Shown here in pieces: positions 24,406 to 33,320 of a stretch of 64,000 nucleotides of DNA. Numbering within the stretch: position 1 is the first letter of the stretch; the number at the start of each line of letters is the position of its first letter. The position numbers and the translations under genes are program-made. The DNA is taken from the NCBI GenBank assembly GCA_023432405.1, contig JAEYUQ010000022.1, positions 19,011 through 83,010 on the forward strand, given 5' to 3'. The notes under the pieces were generated by a model, which worked only from the letters and a program-made list of their open reading frames with translations, was not told the DNA's origin and did no database searches. This DNA comes from Actinomycetes bacterium (GTDB lineage Bacteria > Actinomycetota > Actinomycetes > Mycobacteriales > Mycobacteriaceae).

Positions 24406-25521
24406 TCACTCTTCAGCGTGCTCGGCAACGTAGCTCTTTAAATATGGCAACTCAAAGCCAACGACGCCTCGGCGTCGAGCGCCGATAGCCCCGGCGTCGA
24501 TAAGGCGACGTCGATATTGGCTCACTTGGGAGGTGGACCATCCAAGGCGGGCGGTAATGTTTGCAATGGTGCTATCACCGCGATCGTGAGTCATGGCCTC
24601 CAGGAACTTAATATCTCCCGAGGAGAGCTCTCGGTATGTTGCAGCAATAACGTGGTCTTCCATCTCTGCCCGGGCGTTTTGAATACCTAGACGCATATCG
24701 TCTGCAGTGATCTCCGAGGCGGAGGGAGTGATGTCCCAAGCACGGTAGCCGACCAATTGGATGAGATAGGCGAACCCATCGATGGCCTCAACGGCGAGAT
24801 CGAGAGCTTCATCAGTGATAGTTCTTCCCGCGTCCAGAATGGTTCTGATGAGGGCTTCTCGGACGTCATAGTCAGCAATTCTGCCGAGGCGATGAAGCTG
24901 AGCGCGACGGAGAAAAGAAACATGCTTGTTGCTGAGGAGTTGAGAGACAGCTCCAGGAAGTCCAGCCATCAACAGAGCGACACGACGCCCCTCGCTGACA
25001 AAAATTTGGTAGATGGATGCGAGAAGAGTGAGCTCATCAAGAGTGGGATCAATCTCATCTACAGTGATGACCACACCGCTGTGGAAAGTATCGAGTTCAT
25101 CGAGCAGTGTTGCCATGCGGGATCGCCAGTTCGACACCTCGTTCTGGTTACGTTCAAGTTCGATATCCAGCATGCTGCCGATTCCCACATGAGATATACG
25201 AGCTGATGGTGGATGTGAGAGGAGATGCTCCGCAGAGCGTCGGGCAGTAATTTCGATGTCATTGAGCATTCCAGGAAGAGCTGCCACACGCACAGGTATC
25301 CACCCCGATTCCTGTGCAAGACGCGCAGCAACGGATAACAGCGTTGTCTTTCCTGTTCCCCTGGCGCCGTAGAATACTGAGGTAAGTTCCGGTCGACGGG
25401 TTGACGAGGTCAAGGCACGCTCAAGAGCGGATGTCAGTTGGGTGCGTCCAGCCACATGGGTTGGAGTTTCTCCGAAAGTGGGAGTAAATGGGTTCTCCTG
25501 ATGTGGTGATGGGGTAGTCAT
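24406..25521 (-). CDS. AAA-type ATPase with C-terminal winged helix
   Basis: The 371-residue protein has a P-loop (FYGARGTGKTTLL, about 50-62), Walker B (VVITVDEID, about 150-158) and a sensor-like LLMAGLPG. A C-terminal winged-helix part (about 310-365; ANITARLGWSTSQVSQYRRRLIDAGAIG) follows. The layout resembles prokaryotic ORC/STAND-like ATPases of unknown role, often accessory. GAAAGGAG lies upstream of the ATG. Five phased 10-bp repeats lie about 190-240 bases upstream, a possible binding site. Nothing nearby suggests a partner. Confidence 0.75.
   Translation of the reverse strand: MTTPSPHQENPFTPTFGETPTHVAGRTQLTSALERALTSSTRRPELTSVFYGARGTGKTTLLSVAARLAQESGWIPVRVAALPGMLNDIEITARRSAEHLLSHPPSARISHVGIGSMLDIELERNQNEVSNWRSRMATLLDELDTFHSGVVITVDEIDPTLDELTLLASIYQIFVSEGRRVALLMAGLPGAVSQLLSNKHVSFLRRAQLHRLGRIADYDVREALIRTILDAGRTITDEALDLAVEAIDGFAYLIQLVGYRAWDITPSASEITADDMRLGIQNARAEMEDHVIAATYRELSSGDIKFLEAMTHDRGDSTIANITARLGWSTSQVSQYRRRLIDAGAIGARRRGVVGFELPYLKSYVAEHAEE
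24493..24506 (+). repeat. Dispersed 14-mer variant, GGCGTCGATAAGGC
   Basis: Antisense in the AAA ATPase gene; last base is C. Confidence 0.6.
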
Positions 25522-25838
25522 CCACTCTCCTTTCGTGTGCTCTGAAATGTGGTTATATCGCCTGAGTTGAAGGGGCCGAACTTTGAGAGAACCAGTCCCA
25601 CCGATAAGGATCGAGCGGAGAGCTTGGGGGTGCCGAGCCTAGAGCTTGACGGTTCCCGCCCTTCGTGCGAAATCCACATGAGTCAAGGACGCTTCCAGTA
25701 TTGCAGATAATCTCTAAGTTCTTCTAAGTTTCTCTAAGTTCTTCTAAGTTTCTCTAAGTAACGGGAAAGTGGGATTGTGGCTTATGAAGGTTCCAACAGC
25801 AGTCATGCTTTGCTTATACACGTTTTAGGAGCTGTGCC
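25522..25838. other. Intergenic stretch with iterons
   Basis: This is the upstream region of the AAA ATPase and lies 3' of the MFS gene. Apart from the 10-bp repeat array at 25711-25760 no gene or RNA is seen. Confidence 0.5.
25711..25760. repeat. Five phased 10-bp direct repeats (TCTCTAAGTT/CTTCTAAGTT)
   Basis: The units alternate TCTCTAAGTT and CTTCTAAGTT, the fifth ending in A. All share TCTAAGT and repeat at one helical turn. The array lies in the upstream region of the ATPase gene and looks like a cooperative protein-binding site. Confidence 0.85.
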
Positions 25839-27374
25839 TTAAGGCTTGGATACGGTCAGCGACTTCATACCTGAACCTCGGCCGAGCTTCCAATAGAAGT
25901 AGGCGACCACAAGCCCAATTGTCATGTCGAGTGTGATGGCCGCTAAGGAGTACATCATTCCGTGAGACCAATTCTCTAGTACGGTACCGTTACCACTTTG
26001 AACAGTGCGGAAGAGAATACCTGTGGTTACCGTGGTGCCAATGGCAGTTGCCATACGTTGAACCGTTTGGGTGATTCCGCCAACGATACTTCCTTGTGCA
26101 GGGGGAATGTCCTGCATGGTTTGGGTCTGGTTGGTAGCAGACATGACGCCTTGACCAAGACCTTCGATGAAAACCCCGATAGAGATGAGCCAGATCGGGT
26201 AGCCTCCAGCAACCATGATTACTGCAATTCCGGCGAGAATAATGCCTACCACCATTGCCATTACTGCTAGAACCTGCATTCCGCGGCCGTGAGTAAGAGC
26301 GTATTTCGCTGACCACAAGGAAGAAAACGCAGAGGCAATAGCGTTGGGTAAGCCTACTAGGGCAGCGACGATGGCCGCCTTGCCCAGGCCTTCTTGGAGG
26401 AAGAGAGCTATCAGAACTAAGACGGAGGTAACCCCGAAGAATTGGAGGGTGGCTATAGCCATGTTGAAGCTCAAGGAGGACAGCTTAAACAGTCGCATAT
26501 CCACCATTGGCTCATGGCCACGCTTGGCATAGTGAAGCTCCCAGAACACCCAACCAACACCGAAAACAACGGCGAGTGGGAGAAGAAGCCAGACGGCGCG
26601 AGAGCCGTGGGTGGCGAAGGGGAGCATAATGCTCAGAACGCTGAGCATGAGAAGAATGGAGCCTAGGAGATCGAGATCCAGCTTTCCTCCTGCTCCTCGA
26701 TGTATCTCGCCTCGGGGTAGGACAACGATGCCGCCGATGATGGCTGCAATTCCAATAGGGACGTTGACGAGGAAGGAGGTGCGCCATCCGATGTCAGGCC
26801 CCAGCCACTGAATAAAAAGACCTGACATGAGTGGCCCTGCTGCCACAGATACCGACACAACAAAGCCGAAGAGAGAGAAGGCCTTAGCGCGAGCTTGGCC
26901 AGAGAAGTACTGCTGGATAAGACCCGTGACTTGGGGAGAGAAAAGACCAGCAGCTATCCCCTGAACCAGGCGGCAGGCGTTAAGGGCAGTCGCATGACTC
27001 ACCATTCCGCAGACCAGGCAGGCCAGAGTAAAGAGCGTTACCCCGGCAACAAACACACGCGAACGCCCGATGAGATCTCCCACCCGCCCAGCTGGAGCCA
27101 AGGTCAAACCAATAGCAAGAGCATAGCCAGAAAGAATCCACTGCAATTGTCCGGTGGACGCGCCAGTGGATGTTTGAATCACAGGGAGCGCAACATTCAC
27201 GGAGCTAACCTGCAAGAGCGACATGGACAGTGGAAGCAGGACCACGAAGAGAATGTGACGTCTATTGACTGTTCGCTCTTTTCCGCGACGCCGAGTCTGA
27301 GGCGGTGTCGATGCCGGAGGCGTGGTATCTGCTGCCTGGGAAGTTTGAGAGGATAATTCATCGGAAGTGGTCAT
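25839..27374 (-). CDS. MFS drug exporter, DHA2-type (14 TM)
   Basis: The 511-residue protein has 14 predicted membrane segments after a polar N-terminus. Motif A appears as GRVGDLIGRSRVF after TM2; the antiporter motif is near GIAAGLFSPQVTGLIQQYF. The family pumps drugs or small organics out with proton entry. Substrate cannot be read from the sequence and no regulator gene adjoins it. AGGAGG lies rather far (about 17 bases) from the ATG. A strong terminator (27402-27445) separates it from the upstream gene. Confidence 0.88.
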   Translation of the reverse strand: MTTSDELSSQTSQAADTTPPASTPPQTRRRGKERTVNRRHILFVVLLPLSMSLLQVSSVNVALPVIQTSTGASTGQLQWILSGYALAIGLTLAPAGRVGDLIGRSRVFVAGVTLFTLACLVCGMVSHATALNACRLVQGIAAGLFSPQVTGLIQQYFSGQARAKAFSLFGFVVSVSVAAGPLMSGLFIQWLGPDIGWRTSFLVNVPIGIAAIIGGIVVLPRGEIHRGAGGKLDLDLLGSILLMLSVLSIMLPFATHGSRAVWLLLPLAVVFGVGWVFWELHYAKRGHEPMVDMRLFKLSSLSFNMAIATLQFFGVTSVLVLIALFLQEGLGKAAIVAALVGLPNAIASAFSSLWSAKYALTHGRGMQVLAVMAMVVGIILAGIAVIMVAGGYPIWLISIGVFIEGLGQGVMSATNQTQTMQDIPPAQGSIVGGITQTVQRMATAIGTTVTTGILFRTVQSGNGTVLENWSHGMMYSLAAITLDMTIGLVVAYFYWKLGRGSGMKSLTVSKP

Positions 27375-27401
27375 AGGGTGTATGCGAACTCCTCCTTGAA
27401 G

Positions 27402-27445
27402 AAAAAACCGCTGAAACCTAGCCTAATCAGGCCAGATCTCAGCGG
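27402..27445 (-). terminator. Strong intrinsic terminator of the small secreted protein gene
   Basis: On the minus strand a 17-bp stem (27408-27445, outer arms CCGCTGA/TCAGCGG, wobble pairs inside) with a GATT loop is followed by six T. It lies 126 bases past the stop of the 90-residue gene and 27 bases before the MFS gene, so it could also attenuate the exporter. Confidence 0.85.
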
Positions 27446-27571
27446 AGAATAGCGCTTGTTATATTTCCTGCTTAACTGCTCTATAGCAGTAGCTAAATCG
27501 GGGAATACTGCGTCCCGAAAGGAACGCGTTATCCAAGGTTGCAGGAAAGCGCGGTCAGTGGAAAGACTCTA

Positions 27572-27844
27572 TTAGATGAAAGCCTTGACAGCGCTGACAA
27601 CGACGGGGATGAGGTCCTTGAGACCCTGAACGAAGTCATTGAAGGTGAAGTCGCTCTCTTCCTTTTCCTCTACAGGAGCAACCTGAACCGGGGCAGCCTC
27701 AACCGGAGCAACCTCAACAACGGTGGTCTCGGGGGTGGCTTCCACAGACTCAACCTCAGCAGCGAAAGCGGGGGCGGCGAAAGCGGAGGTGGCAATAGCA
27801 CCAGCAGCAACCAGAGCGGCAAGCTTAGACTTAGCGTTAGACAT
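27572..27844 (-). CDS. Small secreted protein with amphipathic C-terminus
   Basis: The 90-residue product has a classical signal peptide: KSK basic start, hydrophobic AALVAAGAIATSAF, and an AFA-A cleavage site near residue 28. The mature part is acidic and Val/Pro/Ala-rich (VEVAPVEAAPVQVAPV) and ends in a helix (FNDFVQGLKDLIPVVVSAVKAFI) that looks amphipathic. GAAAGGA lies 8 bases before the ATG, and a very strong terminator follows. Cell-envelope pore or antimicrobial-peptide-like roles are possible. Corynebacterial PorA/PorH porins are similar in size but lack signal peptides. Confidence 0.75.
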   Translation of the reverse strand: MSNAKSKLAALVAAGAIATSAFAAPAFAAEVESVEATPETTVVEVAPVEAAPVQVAPVEEKEESDFTFNDFVQGLKDLIPVVVSAVKAFI

Positions 27845-27989
27845 AGAAAGTATCCTTTCGGCGTGGTTTCACCACACATCAGCGTGGTTGTGCTGATTGT
27901 AGGAAAGGAAATCTTTTAATTCAACACCAGGCGGAAAATTTTGGAATTTTATTTAATTCAGCCCGGGTTGGAGTGTTAATCGTGGCGTT

Positions 27990-29168
27990 CTAAGAGGGAT
28001 GAAGATCTCCCATGTGGGAGAGGAACTCAGGATCACGCCAGTAATCGTCATGGCCTCCGGTGGAGGAGGATGTCCACACATCGGCGCCAAATTCTGGGGA
28101 GGTGGGATCAATACCATGTACCCCGAAACGGTGAGAGGCTGCCGCCCCGATGGGATCATAAGGCAAGGTGAGGGCGTGGACTCTGGTTTCGGGTTGCCCT
28201 AACTCCCGTGCGGAGTTCACCGTGGCTCCGGGGCTGCCGATGAGCACAATGTCATCTACTGGAAGATTTTTCGTAGCTCCCACCACCACTGACCCGTAGC
28301 TGTATCCCACTACAGTTGTGTGTGCTTCGGGATTGCGGGCAGCTAAAGATGTCTGAAACTCATTCAGCGCGAGTGCTGCTTGACGGGCTGGCTCGTGGGC
28401 TGTGGCAGTAATGAGGGAATCTGGGGCCCGATATCCTAGCCACAACACTGTTGGTTGCCCTGTGGCGTGTGCGATTGCCTTTGCTTGGTCATAGCGCTGC
28501 GCCCAGGACTCCTGGTCAGCTGAACCGACACCCATCACCACAGTAGTAATTGACTCTGCCGTATCAATATCTCCAATGGTGACTGTGGCTACTCCTGGCC
28601 CCAGTTCTACAAGGTGTGCTTCTGGGTGACTGTCTAGGAGTGCTTGCAGCTCTTGGGGAGCTTGGGGATAGAGGACTTCATGAATTGCCCTGCTGGGGAG
28701 CGTGTCAAAGTCTTTCAAGGTGCTGCCCCCAGTGGGAACTGTGGGGGTACACAACCCAGAGATAGCCTGGGCACACGCCCAATCCAACGCCTCACCGAAC
28801 GTGGAGATATCTAGGAGAATGGCATCCAACAGCGGGAGGGCTTCACCAGCAGAATTAAGTAAGGCAATGGCGCGTTGGTAGGTCTTTTCCAGCGGAAGGA
28901 GAAGCGCTGCACTAAAAGCGAGTATGTTGGCAGCACTTGTCCAGGAAACGACGGTGGCGCCAGCTGGACTGAGTAAACCCTGGGCCAGGGCAAGCCCTGC
29001 ACGAATTCCAGCTCCTGAGCCTGGTATGTTCTGGAGACGCCGTGAACGCTGAGTGATATCGCCGTCAAGGCTTTCAGCAGCGCTTTTTAAGAGGGAACTC
29101 CAGGCGTATGCCTCGGCCGAACTAATCACTCCCGGAATACTGCGAGCGCCATGAGAAGCTGTACTCAT
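27990..29168 (-). CDS. Alpha/beta hydrolase (DUF1023-type)
   Basis: The 392-residue protein has a helical N-terminal half and a C-terminal hydrolase fold. The nucleophile elbow is GYSYGSVV (about 292-299), a later Asp lies in LPYDPIG, and a His in GGHDDYW. This matches the DUF1023 alpha/beta hydrolases of actinobacteria. Substrate is unknown. It overlaps the preceding small gene by 4 bases, so the two products probably act together. Confidence 0.82.
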   Translation of the reverse strand: MSTASHGARSIPGVISSAEAYAWSSLLKSAAESLDGDITQRSRRLQNIPGSGAGIRAGLALAQGLLSPAGATVVSWTSAANILAFSAALLLPLEKTYQRAIALLNSAGEALPLLDAILLDISTFGEALDWACAQAISGLCTPTVPTGGSTLKDFDTLPSRAIHEVLYPQAPQELQALLDSHPEAHLVELGPGVATVTIGDIDTAESITTVVMGVGSADQESWAQRYDQAKAIAHATGQPTVLWLGYRAPDSLITATAHEPARQAALALNEFQTSLAARNPEAHTTVVGYSYGSVVVGATKNLPVDDIVLIGSPGATVNSARELGQPETRVHALTLPYDPIGAAASHRFGVHGIDPTSPEFGADVWTSSSTGGHDDYWRDPEFLSHMGDLHPS

Positions 29169-29455
29169 AGCGCGGCCTTGAGGTCGGAGTCAGCGCGGAA
29201 AGCAGAGTGAATAAAATCTGTGACCTCACTGAGATGATGGCTGAAGGTCTCCGCCGTGGAATCAAGAATCTGTAGCCACTGAGCGTTAGCAGCGCGCAGT
29301 GCCTGGCCTGTTCTGCTGCGAGAGTTTCCAGTGTGCTGAAGAAGGCCTCGCGCGCTAAAGGCGCTCTCGGCGCCAAGGCGCTGGAGAGTGGGCACAGCGG
29401 CGTCGTCAAGGAAGAAGAGGTCCTGGGAAGGGGTGAAGCTGTCAATGAATGTCAT
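29165..29455 (-). CDS. Small helical partner of the DUF1023 hydrolase
   Basis: The 96-residue all-helical protein (QRLGAESAFSARGLLQHTG; ANAQWLQILDSTAETFSHHLSEV) has a size and helical pattern reminiscent of WXG100-like proteins, but it lacks a clear WXG turn. It is coupled by ATGA to the hydrolase. Actinobacterial DUF1023 hydrolases often follow such a gene. Function is not known. Confidence 0.65.
   Translation of the reverse strand: MTFIDSFTPSQDLFFLDDAAVPTLQRLGAESAFSARGLLQHTGNSRSRTGQALRAANAQWLQILDSTAETFSHHLSEVTDFIHSAFRADSDLKAAL
29399..29412 (+). repeat. Dispersed 14-mer, GGCGTCGTCAAGGA
   Basis: Antisense in the small DUF1023 partner gene. Confidence 0.7.
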
Positions 29456-29534
29456 GGTTCTGAGACTTGCAGAGTGTGACGTCTACACCAAGAACCCTCT
29501 TCGGTGAACTGTGGGTAACCTGCGTTATCCACAG

Positions 29535-29540
29535 TATTTT
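29535..29540 (+). promoter_or_regulatory. Leaderless -10 hexamer of the nitrilase gene (TATTTT)
   Basis: TATTTT is followed by seven bases and then ATG at 29548. Confidence 0.5.
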
Positions 29541-29547
29541 AGGGTGT

Positions 29548-30399
29548 ATGAAAATTGCACTTGCGCAAATTCTGAGCACTGCTTCTCCCCGGGAGAACCT
29601 TGACCTCATGGTGAGCACTCTGGACGAAGCCGCAGAAAAGGGTGCTGAACTGGTTGTTTTTCCTGAGGCATCCACACAGGCCTTCGGAACTGGGCGTCTG
29701 GATACAAACGCTCAGGAGCTGGACAGCCCCCTCATTAGGGCTCTGGACGCCCGCTCCAGGCAGCGAGGTGTGGTGACTGTTTGTGGAACCTTTAGGCCTG
29801 CTGATACGCGCGGAAGTATCAATAGAATTTGGAACACCGCAGTGGTGGTGGGGTTGCCAGAGCGCGAGCCGGGCAATCCCGTGTACTACAACAAAATCCA
29901 CACCTACGACGCCTTTGGCTATAGGGAGTCAGACACCGTAAAGCCAGGTGGTACCTCCGTGAGCTTCACCTACGGGGGTATTACCTTTGGGCTGGGGATT
30001 TGCTATGACGTGCGCTTCCCCGAGCATTTCAAGGCACTGGCGCGCAGCGGAGTGGATGCATTTATTCTGCCAACCAGTTGGGCTGATGGTGAGGGGAAGT
30101 TGGAGCAGTGGCGGATTCTTACCTCTGCCAGGGCCTTAGATACCGGCAGTTATGTTATTGCAGTGGGGCAGGCTCGCCCAGTTCCCCAGGGGCAGGAGCC
30201 GGAACATATCTATGGGACAGACTCCGGGCCTACGGGCATTGGGCATTCAGCCCTGGTGGCGCCGGACGGGCGTCGAGAAGTGGAAGCGGGATACGCGCCG
30301 GAGGTGCTCTATGGGAGCATTGACCGCGCTGAGGTAGAGAAACAGCGTCGCCAACTGCCTGTGCTGGAGAATGATTCTGAGCCTTACCAGGCCTCATAG
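29548..30399 (+). CDS. Carbon-nitrogen hydrolase (nitrilase superfamily)
   Basis: The 283-residue amidase-type enzyme shows the catalytic triad: Glu in VVFPEAST, Lys in YYNKIHTYD, and Cys in GICYDVRFPE. It most resembles Nit/omega-amidase members that hydrolyse small amides or deaminated glutathione. The ATG at 29548 starts the conserved MKIALAQI; an upstream in-frame start would add 27 unconserved residues. No Shine-Dalgarno sequence is seen, which fits leaderless expression. Its end overlaps the convergent flavohemoprotein gene by 16 bases. Confidence 0.88.
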   Translation: MKIALAQILSTASPRENLDLMVSTLDEAAEKGAELVVFPEASTQAFGTGRLDTNAQELDSPLIRALDARSRQRGVVTVCGTFRPADTRGSINRIWNTAVVVGLPEREPGNPVYYNKIHTYDAFGYRESDTVKPGGTSVSFTYGGITFGLGICYDVRFPEHFKALARSGVDAFILPTSWADGEGKLEQWRILTSARALDTGSYVIAVGQARPVPQGQEPEHIYGTDSGPTGIGHSALVAPDGRREVEAGYAPEVLYGSIDRAEVEKQRRQLPVLENDSEPYQAS

Positions 30400-31562
30400 G
30401 TAACAGAGGTAATAGGAACCGTACGGTAGAGCCGATTGACCGTTGGTAGAACATCGGAACCCGGACCAATCACCAGAATGGAGCGGTCCTTCCACGGAGC
30501 CTCCTCCACCAGGTAATCGCCCAGCTTTGTGGTCACAGTCACAGAGATATTGGCAGGAATTTCCTTGACTCCACCCAGAAGAGGTGGAGTCTTTTCTTCC
30601 TTGACGATGCCCCCCACAGTGAGCCAGTCACACAGCTGGGCCAGGTTAGCCACCGAGATGATGTCATAGAGCTCACCTGGATAATCGGTGGAGACTACAA
30701 GGTGAACCTTGGGCGGATTAAAGGAAGGGTCTGAGGTGGTGCGCTCAAAAATAGAGAGGATTATAGCTTTGAGAGGCCCAAAGCCTGTGCCACATCCCAC
30801 CAGGAGCAGATCAGAATTGGCAGAGGCGCCACTGAGAATGGTGGAGAGAGTGAAGGTTCCCTGAGGTGCTGCCAAAGTCCACCGATCCCCGATACGCGGT
30901 TTGGCGAAAATGAGGGAGGCCGAGGAACGCTCGATGTGACGGATGTGAAACTCCAGCTGACCATAGTCATTACTGGGGATAGCCGGGCTGAAGTGGAGCC
31001 ACTTGCCTCCCAGGAAATCCGTGGTCATGGCGATATGCTGACCAGGTTCAAAGTGGATGGGTACAGGGGTTTCCACGCGCACCACCGAAATTCGGCGGGA
31101 GCGGCGTTCCACATTCACAACCTCTGCTATATAAGCCGGTGGGATACCCGAAATCTCTAGGCGTTCCTGCTCCGTTTTCATGCGGTGGGCAATACTGCTG
31201 AGAGCTTTCTTGGCTGTGGGGAGATTGGGGAGATCAGAAGCAATGGCGTCCAGGGCGCGTTCCATACCAGTTGCGAGAAGATCATAGGCATCTGTGGAGA
31301 ACCCATAGCGACGATGCGCTGCTGCCTGACTGCTCAGCTGACGAAGAAGATGAGTGGACACACGTCCTGAGAGGGGAGTCTGATCCAAGATGGCGGCCAC
31401 AGACTCGATGAGATCCGCGTGCATGGGGGCGTCCCGGTGGGGAAACATGGAGCGCGCCTGGGGGTAGCGAGAAAACAGTGATTCATGTGTCACTGTGGTG
31501 AACGTATCCGCGTTCTCGCGGATACGTTGGGCAACATCATGCAATGTCTCGCTAGTATTCAC
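30384..31562 (-). CDS. Flavohemoprotein-like globin-reductase fusion
   Basis: The 392-residue protein has an N-terminal globin domain (1-135) with the proximal-His region AAHRRYGFSTDAYD and a C-terminal ferredoxin-NADP reductase-type FAD/NAD domain (about 140-392; HFEPGQHIAM, LVGCGTGFGPLKAI). It resembles the second class of mycobacterial flavohemoglobins, one of which lies next to clpB in M. tuberculosis. That class is linked to lactate or quinone redox rather than NO detoxification. The FAD motif RxYS is altered to HFSPAIP. Electron acceptor is uncertain. Confidence 0.82.
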   Translation of the reverse strand: MNTSETLHDVAQRIRENADTFTTVTHESLFSRYPQARSMFPHRDAPMHADLIESVAAILDQTPLSGRVSTHLLRQLSSQAAAHRRYGFSTDAYDLLATGMERALDAIASDLPNLPTAKKALSSIAHRMKTEQERLEISGIPPAYIAEVVNVERRSRRISVVRVETPVPIHFEPGQHIAMTTDFLGGKWLHFSPAIPSNDYGQLEFHIRHIERSSASLIFAKPRIGDRWTLAAPQGTFTLSTILSGASANSDLLLVGCGTGFGPLKAIILSIFERTTSDPSFNPPKVHLVVSTDYPGELYDIISVANLAQLCDWLTVGGIVKEEKTPPLLGGVKEIPANISVTVTTKLGDYLVEEAPWKDRSILVIGPGSDVLPTVNRLYRTVPITSVTYEAW

Positions 31563-31739
31563 ATCGCTTATTGTGCCCTAAGGATGTCTTTTTGCGGGTA
31601 GCGACAGGGGGTTATTTCAGGCAACTGCACAGCTTTCGCTGTCTAGGCAGAGTGAAGCAGTCTCAGTAGAATCGAGAAAAATTCAGAGTTCTTATGCATA
31701 GTGCTGATTTTTAGAGAGAAAGGCAGGTGGCATCTGCTG

Positions 31740-33092
31740 ATGGATGCAACCTACACTCCCTTCGACTTGCTGGTAGACGTGGGTTTTATTTCTGCCCTCA
31801 TGTTGGTGGGGAATTTCCTTCGCCGGAAGATTCGTATTTTCCAGACACTCCTTATTCCTGCATCCATCACGGCAGGTCTCATCGGCATGATCCTAGGGCC
31901 AGAGGTTCTAGGCTGGATTCCCTTCTCCGAGCAAGTAGGGGACTATTCCACCCTTCTGGTGGCAGCCGTGTTTGCCGCCATGCCCTACTCGATGGTTTTT
32001 GACCAGCGAGTACGCACAGGGGCTAAAGCAATGTGGGCCTACTCCTCGGGAATGTTCCTGGGGCAGTGGGGACTGTTTATTGTTCTGGGGCTTCTCCTCT
32101 TTGTGCCTATCTGGGGTACAGAAAACTGGTTTGGCATGGTGTTGCCCATCGGTTTCGTAGGGGGATTTGGCACTGCGGCCGCCGTGGGTGGAGCTCTCAG
32201 TGGCAGCGGAGTTCCTGGCGCAGAGGTGGCGAGCTCTCTGGGCTTTACCTCCGCCACAGTGGGAACCTTGGTGGCTATTGTGGGTGGCATTGCCTTTGCC
32301 CGGTGGGGACTGAAAAACGAAAAGGGCGTGAGCATTGGAGGCGAGCTCACGAAGGATATGCTCAGCGGCTACATTGACAAGGAAGAAGAGCGGCCGTCCA
32401 TCGGTAAAGCCACCACGAACCCCTCGGCAATCGAGCCGCTCTCCCTCCATGCCGGGGTGGTGGCGCTCACGGTATTGGTGGCATACCTTATTAATACCTC
32501 CGTGGCAGATCACTTCCCGGTCAGTATTCCCCTCTTTGCCATGTCTTTTGTGGTGGGCGTAGTTGGGCGCCTTATTCTGACTGCCACCAGAATGACCATC
32601 ATTGACCGTGACACCATGAACGCCGTCTCTGGTGCCGCCACGGATTACCTCATTGCCTTTGGTATTGCCTCCATTGTGCCTTCTGCAGTGGCCGCCTATT
32701 GGGTGCCGCTGACAGTCATGTTCGTCCTAGGCACCATCTACTGCTGTTTCTTCTTCTTCTGGGTGGCACCGCACTTCTTCGGCCCCAAGTTCCTGGAACG
32801 CGCCATTTTTGGTTGGGGTTGGGCCACAGCGGCCGTCGCCACGGGAATTGCGCTGCTGAAAATTGTGGACCCCAAGCTCAAGAGTGGGACTCTCTCCGAA
32901 TACGGCGTGGCCTATGTGGCCTACGTTCCCTTTGAGCTGGGAATGACCATCATTGCGCCTATTGCAGTCCTGGCTGGTTTTGTTCCGGCTCTGGGGTGGG
33001 TGACTCTGGTACTTGCGCTAGGAATACTCATTGGTTCTTTCCTTTTCGGCTGGCGCAAGCAACATGAGGTACCAGCCCAGGCTGGAAGTTGA
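31740..33092 (+). CDS. gltS: Sodium/glutamate symporter (GltS family)
   Basis: The product of about 450 residues has 12-13 hydrophobic segments with repeated glycine-rich loops (GFVGGFGTAAAVGGAL, FTSATVGTLVAIVGG), as in GltS-type symporters that import glutamate with Na+. ATG 31740 is favoured because AGGTGG lies about 9 bases upstream; GTG 31701 would add 13 residues. Glutamate as substrate is inferred from the family. Confidence 0.78.
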   Translation: MDATYTPFDLLVDVGFISALMLVGNFLRRKIRIFQTLLIPASITAGLIGMILGPEVLGWIPFSEQVGDYSTLLVAAVFAAMPYSMVFDQRVRTGAKAMWAYSSGMFLGQWGLFIVLGLLLFVPIWGTENWFGMVLPIGFVGGFGTAAAVGGALSGSGVPGAEVASSLGFTSATVGTLVAIVGGIAFARWGLKNEKGVSIGGELTKDMLSGYIDKEEERPSIGKATTNPSAIEPLSLHAGVVALTVLVAYLINTSVADHFPVSIPLFAMSFVVGVVGRLILTATRMTIIDRDTMNAVSGAATDYLIAFGIASIVPSAVAAYWVPLTVMFVLGTIYCCFFFFWVAPHFFGPKFLERAIFGWGWATAAVATGIALLKIVDPKLKSGTLSEYGVAYVAYVPFELGMTIIAPIAVLAGFVPALGWVTLVLALGILIGSFLFGWRKQHEVPAQAGS

Positions 33093-33200
33093 GCCCTGCG
33101 TCCCTATGTGAAACCTTGTTGGTGGCGCCACTGAAACTTGAGCCATAAGGGCTAAACTTTCATCCCACAGAGTAGAAGTACCGTGCATCAAGATTCTTTC

Positions 33201-33223
33201 AGTTGAGCGGAATACACTCAACT
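33201..33223. promoter_or_regulatory. HAIR operator of clpB
   Basis: AGTTGAG-N9-CTCAACT is a perfect 7-bp inverted repeat with HAIR core spacing. TTGAGC inside it (33203-33208) is 17 bases from TACTGT (33226-33231), a good -35/-10 pair, so HspR binding would block the polymerase. Confidence 0.85.
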
Positions 33224-33320
33224 TCTACTGTGTTGAAGCTAGTGACCTCCGAATACCCAAGACCACGGGTGTTCAGAGGACGTACAACAAAGCAACCTGT
33301 GGATATGAAAGGACAGTGGC

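Noticed and set aside
25711..25760. CRISPR-like array
   Set aside because: The units are 10 bp without unique spacers, so this is an iteron-type tandem repeat; no CRISPR repeat or cas gene was seen anywhere.
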